From positions 4,186,280 through 4,250,279 of the forward strand of contig NW_004624795.1 in assembly GCF_000247695.1 (NCBI RefSeq): 64,000 nt of DNA, written 5' to 3'. Below are positions 12,401-21,500 of the stretch, in pieces. How positions within the stretch are numbered: the stretch's first letter is position 1; the number at the start of each line of letters is the position of its first letter. Made by a program: the position numbers and the translations under genes. Under the pieces are notes generated by a model. It was not told the DNA's origin, did no database searches, and saw only the letters and a list, made by a program, of their open reading frames with translations. Source of the DNA: Heterocephalus glaber (taxonomy: Eukaryota; Chordata; Mammalia; Rodentia; Bathyergidae).

Positions 12401-15400
12401 CTTACAAATGCCTCAAGTTTATCCTTCTGCATGGCACAGCAGTACTCCACTGTGTTGTAAATGCCACATTTTCTTTATCCATTCATCTGCTGATGGACAT
12501 ATAGGCTGCTTCCAAGATTTGGCTGTTATGAATTGTGCTGTCCCCTCCTATTCCCAACCCAGGACCCCCAACATGTCTTTCCACTCCCTCACTCCTCACT
12601 GCCTTCTTCCTCACCCCTTAGCCACTCGAGCACCAGACCCGCTGCGTGTCCATGGGGACCTGGTCCTGTGGTGTAGACAGATAAGCCCACAGGGAGGCCT
12701 CCCAGAGCTGTGAAGCACACATCTGTGCTGAGGACTGGGAAGGCTTCTTGGAGGTGGGGATTAACGTGAACCTTGGGGCAGCACCTCCATCCCCAGGAGG
12801 CCAGGAAGAAGAGGGCCCTCCTCGGCAGGGGCCCAGTGCTGGGGAGACCACCGCTGCTAATCACCCCCTCCCACACACTCCAGGTTCATGCTGGTTCCCT
12901 CCCTGCACCCGGACTGGACTCTCCTCCTCTTCTTCTTCCACACCCACAGCACAGTCACCGCCACGCTGGCTCTTATCTTCTTCCCTATGGTGAGGTCTTC
13001 CTGGGCCCTTGGTAACAGCGCCCCCCTGCAGGTCAGGGCGAGGATGACAGAAGGAGTTGGGGTGAAGGAGCCGGAGTTAAGGACTTTGGGAGCTATCTTG
13101 CAACCATCCAGGCCTGGGGGCAGGGAAGTAAGTTCTAGGGCTGCACAGGGGTCCTTTCAGCACTGCTGTAAGCCTGGAGCATTGTGCAGATGTGCTTGGA
13201 AGCAGTGACAGAGACAGGTACTCGAGCTAAGGACTGGTGGGCAGGAGGGTGGGTCACCCGTCTCTGAGCTACAGAAGGGTGGGGAGGATGGGGGAAGGAA
13301 AGGGGAGAAGCATGGCAAAGTAAAGGTGGGCGGCACAGGGAAAGGGAGAGTAGGTGTGGACAGGGAGCCGTGGTGAACCTTGTCCCCTACACCACCCTGG
13401 GCAGTTCCAGAGGCCGGGGGCACCACCTCACGAGGAGATCTTGGATGAGGCATATGAGGATGAGCTAGGCCTACAGCGCTTGGGGTCCTACCTGGACAGC
13501 AGCGTGGCCTCAGCCTGGAGCGAGCACAGCCTGGACCCTGGCGACATTCGGGTAGGCACCGCCCTACGCCTCTGGTACCAGCTCCCAAGGTCTGGGCAGA
13601 GGGACACCTTTGCCCTCCCACCGGGCTGAATGCCACTGCAGGTCCCCAGCCCCTGGTCTTCCCTCGAGGTGAGATCTCCTCCCTTCCCATCACCACCCTC
13701 AAGTGACGGCTCTGACGCTGAACAAGGCCACACACCGGCCAAGAGGAAAGACCCTAAGGCCCAGAACCCAGAGCCAGGAGGTCAGATTAGAGGCACAGCT
13801 GCGAGCAAGTCCCACTCCCTGTGTCTTCATGGAGGGGGGCATACTAAGGAACCCCTCAGTCCCAGCCAAGCAGGACGGTTGGTGACCTCAGGCAGCTGTG
13901 GGCTGCGGAGTTCAGGCAGTGAGAAGCCACCCAGATTTTTGGTTTTTTTGAGACAGGGTCTCACTATATAGGCCAGGCTGGCCTCGAACTTTCGGTGATC
14001 CTCCTGCCTCAGCCTCCCAAATGCTGGGATTACAGGCATGCGCCACCATGCCTGGCTTGGATTCTGATTTTTTCAGAGCAGAGAAGGGACACTGCTTGAT
14101 GGGAAAGGTCCCCAGGAGAAACAGGTGGGAGAGCCCATCCCCCGCCTCACCTGGGGCTCTGCTCCCCTCCCGTCCCCACCCCAGGATGAGCTGAAGAAGC
14201 TGTATGCCCAGCTAGAGGTCCGAAAGACCAAGGAGATGGCTGCTAACAACCCGCACCTGCCCAATAAGTGGGGCAGCTCCCGCCATGGGCTGGGCCGCTC
14301 CTTCCTGAGGTACCTGGCCGAGTTCCCCGAGGCCCTGGCCAGACAGCACTCCAGGGACTCTGGCTCCCCAGGCCGCAGCAGCTTGCCCAGCTCATCCTGC
14401 CGCCGGCTGCTCAGCTCCAGTCACCAGGACACCCCCGAGGGAGGCCCGGCCCTGTGCCAGTCCCACTGCACCTATGACCAGCACCACCCAGAGCAGGAGC
14501 TGCCCCTCCTGGGCTCCGTGCTGCGGAGGAACCTGTCCAGGAAGGCCTTGAGGCTAGAGGGCCAGGAGCCTGCCAAGGGGCCGCCCGCCCTGGGCTTCCG
14601 CTCTGCCAGTGCCCACAATCTGATGGGAGGTGAGCAGCTGTCCCGGGCCTGGCCCAGCTCCCTGCAGAAGTCGCTCAGCGACATGGCGGGCAGGAGGGAA
14701 AAGGCCCTGCTGGTGGCCAGCCAGACCTACCTGGAGGAGACCTATTGGCAGGCGAAGGAGAGACAGGAGCAAAAGAAGGCAGAGGCAGCCACGGCCAGGC
14801 CAGTGTGGAGGCCATCGGCCAGGAGGCTGGAGCGGGCCTGGAGTCCCCCCCTGTCCGCCCCACCATCCCCTGCCAAGAACAGCAGCATGGACAGCTCTCT
14901 GGCCTCCAGGAGGCTCCAGGAGGAAGGTGGCAGGAGGCTGCCTCACCCACCCATCCATCACCAGGTGTCCTCGCCCATCCTGGTCCTGTCTGGGGCCTGC
15001 CCGGCAGAGCAACGTATGCTGTCTCCCAGCTCCACCTTGGCCCCAGTGCCCACCCCTGCCCTGGCACCAGTCTCAGGGCCCCCCCAAAGCCCCATCTTAC
15101 TCACCTACATCTGCCCCTGGGAGAATGCAGAGCTGCCAGTCAAGAAAGAAACTGTGGTCCAGGAAGGCGCCCTGGGCAGCCACTCCCCAGCCCTGGCTCG
15201 AGGCAAGCTCTGGAGGCCCCTCTCCGAGGCGGTAGGGAAGAGGGTGGCCATGGAGAGTGAGATGGATGCTGAAGCCGGGCGACCGGAGGGGGAAGCAGAT
15301 GACAGGGCTGAGGACAGGCCCAAGACATTCTCGAAGTCCCACAGCCTCAAGACGCCTGTGCAGCAGGGCTCCATGCGCAGCCTGGGGCTGGCCATCAAAG

Positions 15401-18400
15401 CGCTGACACGGTCCCGAAGCACGTACAGGGAGAAGGACGGTGGTGGCGAGGTCGGCCCAGACAGGGAGAAGGACAGGGCTGCAGGAGCGGCCATGGCTGT
15501 GCTTCCCCGGTCTCCCAGGCTGGGCCGGCCCAAGGTGGTGAGCAAGCAGGCAGCCCTGGTGCCCTGCAACGATGAGGAGTCCCTGCAGAACCAGCAGAAT
15601 GCCCACACCAGCGGGATGCTCCATGTCTGTCACCAGGATGGGGGGAGGGAGCAAGAGGCTGGAGGCCGGAAGCTCTCCCAGGGCCCAGGGGAGAGCAAAG
15701 TGGAGAAAGCAGGGAAAAGGGGGCTTGCCACACTGTGGCAAGTGTTTGGGGACAAAAGTGCCGAGCAAGCCAAGGAAGGCCCAGGAGGGCGGCGAGAACC
15801 ACCCAGAAGTGGCCTCCTGCTGCTGGGTAGTGCTGACCGAGGGGTGGCAGAGGCGTGTCCCTGGGAAGTGATCAAGTCAGACACGGGTGGGCTGGACAGT
15901 AGCAACAAGGCCCAAATCTGCCCCTGGGAGGTGAGCAAGGGAGCCCTGCAGAGGACGGCATCGGGACAGCACCGAGGTGACTCCCAGGAAGACAGGGGGA
16001 CAGCCACAGGCAAGCCAGAGCCCAGAGGGGCAGCTGTCACAGCTCGGAGAAAGCCAGAGAGGCTGGTGCGGAGCCAAGAGGCCTCGTGTCCCTGGGAGGG
16101 TGCCGACCCTGGAGCCGTGGGCAGGTCCTCAGCAGCAGGCAGTGTGGACCGAAGGCAGGCAGAGAAGCCTTGGGCAGAAGCCCCCGGTACAGAAGCTGGG
16201 TCCCCTCACCCTGCCAGGGCAGAGCTGTACCCTTGGGAGGTGGGTGAAGCGGACCAGGGGACTCGTGCCCCAGGAGAGAGGGCGGCCCCTCAGGCAGGGC
16301 AGAGTGCCTCCAAGAAAGCTGCCTTCTGGAGGGAACAGGAGCAGGGTGCAGACCCGGAGCCTCTGTGTCCCTGGGAGAGCACAGGCTTCCGGGACCCCTC
16401 GGGGAGCCTGGGCAGCAGCATTGCCGAGGTGTGTCCGTGGGAGGTGGCAGATGCGCCCGTCCCCAGGAAAGCAGAGGTCTGTCCCTGGAAGGTCAAAGAA
16501 GGAACGGAGGACGGGACTCCAGGACAGACGGCTAAAGGAGGAGACTCTCAAAAGGCTAAGGAGAAAATGCCTGGGAAGGCAGGAATCCAAGATGTCACCT
16601 CGAGGGAGAAGCCTGAGGTGCAGATCCCAAAGCAGGAAGCAGTCTGCCCCTGGGAGAGTGTGGGCTCTGGCAGCTTACCCCCACTGCCAGGTCCCCAAGA
16701 GCCAGAGAGGTCCCGAGTTATTTCCCAGAGGTTGGGGAGTGCAGGAAGTGGGGCAGCCGAGGTCTGCCCGTGGGAGGTGGAGGACACCCCCACAGATGGC
16801 AAGGCACAGATCTGTCCCTGGGAGGTGGGCGCTGGAGCAGGCCAGGAAAGGGCTTGGGGACCTGAGGGCATCAGATCTCCAAACGCTACAGGGAAGACGA
16901 GGCCAGGGAGGCCAGCCATGGAGGGGGAGTGGGCCCATCCCTGGGAGACCTCGGGTCCAGGGGGCTCCTGGCAGCACAAGGACACTCTGGACACTGAAGG
17001 GCCAAGAGCGGGCCTCCAGGACCAGGGCCGCCTGGGCCGCAGGCCAGCTGACATGTGTCCCTGGGAAGCACAGGAAGCACCCACCAGTGACAAGGCCAAG
17101 ATCTGTTCCTGGGAGGAGAATGAAGGGGCCCCCGGGAAGGGGCTAGGGCAAGAGCTGGGGAACCAGGAAACTCTAGAAAAGGGAAGGTTTCCCTTGCCAG
17201 CAGGAGGCGTAGCAGAATGGGAGGCAAAACTCCACCAAGAGCAGGAAGCTGTTTGTCCTTGGGAGGACCAGGACTTGAGGGAATGGTCTGCTCCAGTCCC
17301 CAAGGCCTCAGACTTGTCCTGGGAAGTGAGTGCGGAAGGGACACAGAAGGGGGAACTGAAACAAGACCCAAAGACAGGCTCCTTCCCGGAACACGAGACC
17401 CAGGGAAAAGCTCCAGCTTCAAAAGCAGAATCTATGACTGAGGCTGGGGGAGGGACTAGCAAAGCGGGACTGTCTGTCTGTCCATGGGACACCATGGCAC
17501 CAGAGGGCTCTCTGTCCCACCCCAACAGCCAGCATCCTGACCAAATGGAAGCCAGCTCCCAGGCCCTGGGCAGTGGTGGGGGCAGCATTGCCCGAATGTG
17601 CCCATGGGATGCTCCTGACCCAGATGTGTGTGAAGCTGAGAGCAGTGCCAAGGCTGAGCTCTGTCCCAGGGAGGCCACAGAGAAAGTCCTTGAGAGAGGG
17701 GCATGGAGACAGGATGGAAAGGGAGACTCTCGAGAGGGAACAGGAAGAGCCCAGGAAAGACCAGAGCCCCAGCAGGTTCAGGAAACACCTGAGATGGCAG
17801 ACTGCAGGAAGCTGGGGGCCACGTGTCCCAGGGACAGTCGAGATGGTGGGGGTGTGGCGCCACAACTGGCCCCGTGCGCTTCTGAGGGACGCAGAGCCAG
17901 GGCCAAGGCTGCAGGTCACATGGGGGCAGGGGCAGCAGAAGTGTGTCCGTGGGAAGTGGAAGAGAAGCCCTCCACCCAGGAAGCAGAGGTTAGCCCTCGG
18001 GAGCCAGGTCCTGGAGGGGCAGGTGAAGGGACACCGGCACAGGGGGTGGCAGGAGGGTCCCAAGGGCAAGGAGAGGTGCTCTTTCTGAAGGCAGGATCTG
18101 CAGGGGCTGAAGGAGACTTTGCAGCAGCGGCAGTGACACTCGGCAGAGAACAGGACATAGTTGGCCCCTGGGATGGCACAGGCTCAGAGGGCCCGGTCCC
18201 CCAGGGAGATGCTCTGGGTGCAGACTGCTACAAAGTCAGCCGCTGTGGAGCAGGCAGCGGGGGTACCAGGACAGCAGAGCTCTGTCAGTGGGAGGTCACA
18301 GATCCGGAAGGAAATAAAATAAGGGGCACTATGGCAGACGTCTGTCCCTGGGAAGACACTAGCGCCCCACTGGAGGAACCTGGCTTCCGGGCTTTAACAG

Positions 18401-18723
18401 TGGCTCAGACAGAGAACGTCCCCAAGGCCGCTGAGAAGTCACTATGCTTCTCAGTCAGCTTCATTCCAGAAAGCAAGAGCTCCCACCCCAAGGGGGTCAA
18501 GGGGGCCAAGGCGGCCCGTTCTGCTGGTTCCCAGGAAGGTGGCAGAGCACTGGGAGGACCTTCGGGGCTTGGGCCAAGGACCAGGGTCTCCCTGGAGCTC
18601 AGTGTCCAAGGAGCAGAGGCTCCGAAATCTTCCTCCTTAGCTGAGGACCACGGACAAGTGGCTTCGGAAGCTCAGGATGAATATCTCAGTCCTCCGCCTG
18701 CTTACCCTTGGGACTTCGAGTGA
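5696..18723 (+). CDS. GPR179: GPR179, orphan class C GPCR of retinal ON-bipolar cells (11 coding exons)
   Basis: Eleven exons join in phase to 6,573 nt (2,190 codons plus TGA). The product has a signal peptide (residues 1-27, LLGCCLLCAWALG core), a Cache-type extracellular domain (about 90-280), a Cys-rich EGF-like stalk (about 280-372), seven hydrophobic segments (first about 381-403, last ending near 629) and a very long cytoplasmic tail (679-2190) encoded by one exon. The tail carries 13 exact CPWE motifs (about residues 988-2070) plus roughly as many degenerate ones (YPWE, CPWD, CSWE, CQWE) and ends YPWDFE. Family knowledge: GPR179 sits at ON-bipolar dendritic tips, binds RGS7/RGS11-Gbeta5 and the mGluR6 cascade, and its loss causes complete congenital stationary night blindness. 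The start ATG at 5696 was chosen because it directly precedes the signal peptide and matches the family N-terminus. An upstream in-frame ATG at 5480 would bury that peptide. The downstream neighbour MRPL45 is convergent, as I recall from other mammals. Confidence 0.96.
6490..7872. other. GPR179 intron 1 contents
   Basis: Unique TG-rich sequence, an ID (-) at 7022-7114 and a B1 (-) at 7115-7232. No other gene seen. Confidence 0.7.
7873..7981 (+). CDS. GPR179: GPR179 coding exon 2
   Basis: Acceptor CCCTAG|GGGACAGG, donor CCCAG|GTGAGG. Encodes the rest of codon 265 to residue 301, including CADGPGWFSNTHLC and an N-S-T sequon. Confidence 0.94.
7982..9736. other. GPR179 introns 2 and 3 contents
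   Basis: B1 (-) 8178-8335, ID (+) 9302-9375 and ID (-) 9633-9717. The rest of introns 2 and 3 is unique, GC-rich sequence with no credible frame. Confidence 0.7.
9140..9227 (+). CDS. GPR179: GPR179 coding exon 3
   Basis: Acceptor CACACAG|TGTGTCC, donor TGGGG|GTACGT. Encodes the Cys-rich EGF-like piece CVPLEG...YLCRCRPGFFG. Confidence 0.93.
9737..9972 (+). CDS. GPR179: GPR179 coding exon 4 (ends at a GC donor)
   Basis: Acceptor TTATAG|GACTAG. Encodes the last Cys cluster and TM1 (about 381-403), ending Y-Q-C-R-W-N-K. The only donor that preserves the family reading NK|RI is AAG|GCAAGC, so the intron is of the GC-AG class. An old B1 fragment lies at 10025-10130 within intron 4. Confidence 0.92.
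10447..10515 (+). CDS. GPR179: GPR179 coding exon 5
   Basis: Acceptor GCCACAG|AGGATC, donor TTCCCT|GTGAGT. 23 codons covering most of TM2. Confidence 0.94.
10844..10953 (+). CDS. GPR179: GPR179 coding exon 6
   Basis: Acceptor CTCCCAG|GTCTTC, donor TATAG|GTAGGC. Encodes the end of TM2, the first cytoplasmic/extracellular turn (FKPSVFRC) and TM3. Confidence 0.94.
11154..11389 (+). CDS. GPR179: GPR179 coding exon 7
   Basis: Acceptor CACTGCAG|AGTGCTC, donor TTGGGG|GTGAGC. Encodes TM4 (LGLLLLVVLGFLAVW) and the following loop with CHHDR. Confidence 0.93.
11500..11638 (+). CDS. GPR179: GPR179 coding exon 8
   Basis: Acceptor CCCCCAG|TGGAGG, donor GCCAG|GTGAGC. Encodes TM5 and most of TM6 (LALHNELLLSAAFHMA). 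Confidence 0.94.
11908..12541 (-). mobile_element. L1 3' end in GPR179 intron 8
   Basis: Antisense L1 3' UTR plus the 'cagtactccactgtgttgt' and 'ctgctgatggacatatagg' segments. Split by a plus ID (12079-12152) and a minus ID (12178-12257). Confidence 0.75.
12884..12989 (+). CDS. GPR179: GPR179 coding exon 9
   Basis: Acceptor CTCCAG|GTTCATG, donor CCTATG|GTGAGG. Encodes the end of TM6, the HPDW loop and TM7 (FFFHTHSTVTATLALIF). Confidence 0.94.
13405..13551 (+). CDS. GPR179: GPR179 coding exon 10
   Basis: Acceptor GGGCAG|TTCCAG, donor ATTCGG|GTAGGC. 49 codons of acidic juxtamembrane tail ending SLDPGDIR. Confidence 0.94.
14185..18723 (+). CDS. GPR179: GPR179 coding exon 11 (CPWE-repeat tail)
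   Basis: Acceptor CACCCCAG|GATGAG; 1,512 codons then TGA at 18721-18723. Starts with a coiled-coil-like DELKKLYAQLEV helix, then a basic/serine-rich region, then CPWE-type repeats spaced irregularly by Gly/Glu/Ala-rich linkers. Long antisense and other-frame ORFs across this exon are by-products of its GC-rich repetitive composition. Confidence 0.95.
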   Translation, partial: DELKKLYAQLEVRKTKEMAANNPHLPNKWGSSRHGLGRSFLRYLAEFPEALARQHSRDSGSPGRSSLPSSSCRRLLSSSHQDTPEGGPALCQSHCTYDQHHPEQELPLLGSVLRRNLSRKALRLEGQEPAKGPPALGFRSASAHNLMGGEQLSRAWPSSLQKSLSDMAGRREKALLVASQTYLEETYWQAKERQEQKKAEAATARPVWRPSARRLERAWSPPLSAPPSPAKNSSMDSSLASRRLQEEGGRRLPHPPIHHQVSSPILVLSGACPAEQRMLSPSSTLAPVPTPALAPVSGPPQSPILLTYICPWENAELPVKKETVVQEGALGSHSPALARGKLWRPLSEAVGKRVAMESEMDAEAGRPEGEADDRAEDRPKTFSKSHSLKTPVQQGSMRSLGLAIKALTRSRSTYREKDGGGEVGPDREKDRAAGAAMAVLPRSPRLGRPKVVSKQAALVPCNDEESLQNQQNAHTSGMLHVCHQDGGREQEAGGRKLSQGPGESKVEKAGKRGLATLWQVFGDKSAEQAKEGPGGRREPPRSGLLLLGSADRGVAEACPWEVIKSDTGGLDSSNKAQICPWEVSKGALQRTASGQHRGDSQEDRGTATGKPEPRGAAVTARRKPERLVRSQEASCPWEGADPGAVGRSSAAGSVDRRQAEKPWAEAPGTEAGSPHPARAELYPWEVGEADQGTRAPGERAAPQAGQSASKKAAFWREQEQGADPEPLCPWESTGFRDPSGSLGSSIAEVCPWEVADAPVPRKAEVCPWKVKEGTEDGTPGQTAKGGDSQKAKEKMPGKAGIQDVTSREKPEVQIPKQEAVCPWESVGSGSLPPLPGPQEPERSRVISQRLGSAGSGAAEVCPWEVEDTPTDGKAQICPWEVGAGAGQERAWGPEGIRSPNATGKTRPGRPAMEGEWAHPWETSGPGGSWQHKDTLDTEGPRAGLQDQGRLGRRPADMCPWEAQEAPTSDKAKICSWEENEGAPGKGLGQELGNQETLEKGRFPLPAGGVAEWEAKLHQEQEAVCPWEDQDLREWSAPVPKASDLSWEVSAEGTQKGELKQDPKTGSFPEHETQGKAPASKAESMTEAGGGTSKAGLSVCPWDTMAPEGSLSHPNSQHPDQMEASSQALGSGGGSIARMCPWDAPDPDVCEAESSAKAELCPREATEKVLERGAWRQDGKGDSREGTGRAQERPEPQQVQETPEMADCRKLGATCPRDSRDGGGVAPQLAPCASEGRRARAKAAGHMGAGAAEVCPWEVEEKPSTQEAEVSPREPGPGGAGEGTPAQGVAGGSQGQGEVLFLKAGSAGAEGDFAAAAVTLGREQDIVGPWDGTGSEGPVPQGDALGADCYKVSRCGAGSGGTRTAELCQWEVTDPEGNKIRGTMADVCPWEDTSAPLEEPGFRALTVAQTENVPKAAEKSLCFSVSFIPESKSSHPKGVKGAKAARSAGSQEGGRALGGPSGLGPRTRVSLELSVQGAEAPKSSSLAEDHGQVASEAQDEYLSPPPAYPWDFE

Positions 18724-19248
18724 CAGCTCCACTCATCAGGGGAGGCCAGAGCCAGCCTGCAGGGGCTGAGGTCCTTCCCAAGTCCTAGTGCTCAGATACT
18801 CATCCAGTTCTCCTCCCCAGGAAGCCAGGTGTCAACTCCACTGAAAGACAAACTAATAGGAAGGGCGCAGCTCAACCCCCAAGAGAAGTCCTACCCTCTC
18901 TTTACCATCTCTAACTTTTCGAGCAAAGGCCAGACCCTCCGATTCCAAGGACACTCCCTCCTACCTGTCCAGAGCGCAGGGAGCCCCCAATCTTCTCTGA
19001 GGTCTACGAAAGGAGTGCTTGTGGAAAAGCAGCTGGACCTCGCGAGCCAGGGGAACAGGGACTGTGGGTTACAGCAGGCAACAACATCTCCACCCAAAGC
19101 TCAGCAAGAAGCCACTCACTCCATGTGGAAAGATAAACTGAGGAAACAAAGGATTCAGAGCCAGTGCTCGAGAAGCCATCAGGAAGGACACTCTCCTGGC
19201 TCCGAAGCTCCTGTTTCTGCTGTTGCCCCTCACACCTGCCCTGCTTGA
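18724..19248 (+). other. Open in-frame extension directly after the GPR179 stop
   Basis: Reading on in the GPR179 frame past the TGA at 18721-18723, there is no further stop for 174 codons (next TGA 19246-19248). The encoded sequence has no CPWE motif. It may be ordinary 3' UTR, or the lost C-terminal end of an ancestral longer protein. 2,190 plus 1 plus 174 gives 2,365, close to the roughly 2,367 aa I remember for human GPR179. The sequence alone cannot decide. Confidence 0.5.
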
Positions 19249-20244
19249 CTGCAGCTGACAGGCGGGCTCTGGGACCTTAGGCCAGCATCCAAACAACACC
19301 GGGAACTGAGCAGGGCAGCTTCACCAGGTCCTCCACAGATGGGAAGGGGCTGTCCCTCCAGGGATGCTTGCCTGCCTCCTGCTGGCTCCTTCAGTGACCT
19401 CCTCACTTCCTCCGAGCCTCCAGTGCTGTCAGCCAACTTGACAGTGACAACCAGCCACATCCACATCCGTCTCCTCCTCAGAGGAGCCCAAGGAAGCAGG
19501 CCCGGTTCACAGCCAGCGCACCCACTACCTCTGCCCTCAAACAGCAGAGCTTCCGGGCAGTGAGGAGCCACAGGGCAGAGGCCAGGACAGGCGCTATGTA
19601 AATACAAAGCGCTCTTTCTTAGGCAGCTCAGCTCTGTAGCATAGGCAGTGTTAGGTAACTGGGACTAGATGATCATCCAGAGGGAAGCAGGGAGGAGAAA
19701 AACATCCAAGGAAGTCCTGGAATTGGCAGAGGAGAGGTGGGGTTGGGGACAAGAGGGGGGGGGTAACGTGGCAGAGACGGCGGGACGCCGGCCACATCCA
19801 GCAGCACGGGAGTGGATGTCCTTCCCAGGAGAGCAAAGAGCAGAGACCAAATATCCAGGAGGATCCATGAATCTGCCTGTGCTCTGCTGGCGAAAGGGTG
19901 CTCTGTTTCCAAAAGGGCCAGAGGCAGGAGGCAGTGCCTCTTCCTCCTTAGGGGCAACTGCTCTGCCCTGGGCTTCACAGCAGTGGCTCAAGCAGGTTGT
20001 GCCTCTGGCCTCTGCCCACGTAACCCCACCACTGCTGAGCCAGTGTGGGCCGGACAGCTGTGCTGCCCAGAACAATCCTACTGGGTCTGGTCTGCCTGGG
20101 GAGAGCAAAGTCACCCCCACATTTATTTATTTATTTATTTATTTATTTGGTATCAGGGATCGAACTGGGGTCTTTGCGCTTGTGCAGCAGGTGGCGAAAC
20201 CACTGAGCTAAATCCTCGGCCCACCCCCACATTTATTCTTGTGA

Positions 20245-20270
20245 AATAAACTATAGGGAAAAAGAATAAA
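20245..20270 (+). promoter_or_regulatory. Candidate polyadenylation signals of GPR179
   Basis: AATAAA at 20245-20250 and again at 20265-20270, followed by a T-rich stretch from 20277. Confidence 0.5.
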
Positions 20271-21487
20271 GAATGCTTTTTCTGGACTGTGGCAGTTGGG
20301 TCTGGTTTATTCATAATGGTTTTTCTTTTCTTTTTTTTTTTTTTTTGTACCAGGGATTGAACTCGGGTCCTTGCGCTTGTGCAGCAGGCAGCAAGACCAC
20401 TGAGCTAAATCCCCGGCCTTCTTTTGTTTTTTTGAGATGGGTCAGTCCAGGCTGAACTTGAACTTATTATATAGCTCAGACTGGCCTCAAACTCACAGCA
20501 ATTTTCCTGCCTCAGCCTCCCAACTGCTGGGATTACAGGTGTGCACCACCATGCCTGCTCTTTTTCAACACAGGAGCAGAGTAAGGACAGTTCCTATTCT
20601 AAAGCACAGGATAGTGACACTGTGGCCTGCAGGACTCCGGGGTTGACTGTCTCTGCCAGTGCCCAGGATGACAGCTGACAGTGCAGATGGGCTCTGGCTG
20701 GCCTCCCCACCAGCCCTTCACATCTGGGCCCATTTGCTCAGCTGGATTTGTTCCCAAAGGGAAATGAAAAGTGCACTTATCCTCTGGCTCCCAGATGGCA
20801 GCTCTTGCTCAGCTGCTATTTAGGATTATCTAGAGACTCCGAACAGACAGGGATATGGGATGAGGCAGTGCGTCTGAGGCAGTTTTTACATATTTGAGAG
20901 AAATCAAAATGACCTTTGCCTGCTAAGTGCACCTTTTGGTTTCTCTGCTCCCCTCCCCTCCGCACTCCGGCTGTGGCCCCTGCTCTGAGCCTTTCTCCTG
21001 CCTTAATCCAGGCTCAGGCAAATAGGATGTGCTCACACCCCTAGCACTCACGCTGCACAGGGATGTGGACTTTAAGCCCAAAGGCCTGAGACTAAGCAGC
21101 ATCAGAGCGGCTGCTTGGGCTTAGCCCATCAGCGCTCCCTTCCCTAAGCACACACTTTGTCCCCATCATCGGCCTGGACAGCTGCGAGGAAAACACCAGT
21201 TTTCTCCTCTGTCTGCTGCTTTGGTGAAATGGTGGCTTCAGAGAGATTAGAGTTAGGTTATTTTTGACCTGGTTCCAGCTTCTTGGGACCCTATTCTTAA
21301 CTCAAGGTCAGAAGAGATGGTGAAGGTGAGGTGACAGACTCGGGTTGGGGATGTAGCTCAGGGGTGCTTGCCCAGCATGCTATGTGTAAGGCCCTGGGTT
21401 CTCAGCATGCACACCCCCACGGCTCCCCAAAAGAAAAAGTGGCAAGTTCCTTAAAAGGAAATACTAGGCTTGAAAAAAAGTAAATAT
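20271..21487. other. Intergenic stretch between GPR179 and the MAP9 retrocopy
   Basis: ID (-) 20330-20419, B1 (-) 20424-20560, then about 780 bases of unique sequence (20560-21340) with no gene recognised, then an old ID (+) at 21343-21425. Confidence 0.65.
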
Positions 21488-21500
21488 GAAAATAAAAACC
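21488..21500 (+). repeat. Left target-site duplication of the MAP9 retrocopy
   Basis: GAAAATAAAAACC, matching 24541-24553 at 12 of 13 positions. Marks the 5' insertion boundary. Confidence 0.85.

Larger units (their letters stand above)
11639..14184. other. GPR179 introns 8-10 contents
   Basis: B1 (+) 11785-11900, the antisense L1 at 11908-12541, unique sequence, and a B1 (-) at 13938-14058 in intron 10. Confidence 0.7.
18724..20270 (+). other. GPR179: Probable GPR179 3' UTR
   Basis: SINE-free unique sequence to 20110, then one reverse ID insertion (about 20128-20222) flanked by copies of CACCCCCACATTTA, then two AATAAA hexamers at 20245-20250 and 20265-20270. Extent is inferred from the signals. 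Confidence 0.6.

Noticed and set aside
15977..17678. Long other-frame ORFs over the GPR179 tail (389 aa on +, 376 aa on -)
   Set aside because: They sit wholly inside exon 11, mirror its repeat structure (PGR-type or SQGQ-type repeats) and have no start context or homology.
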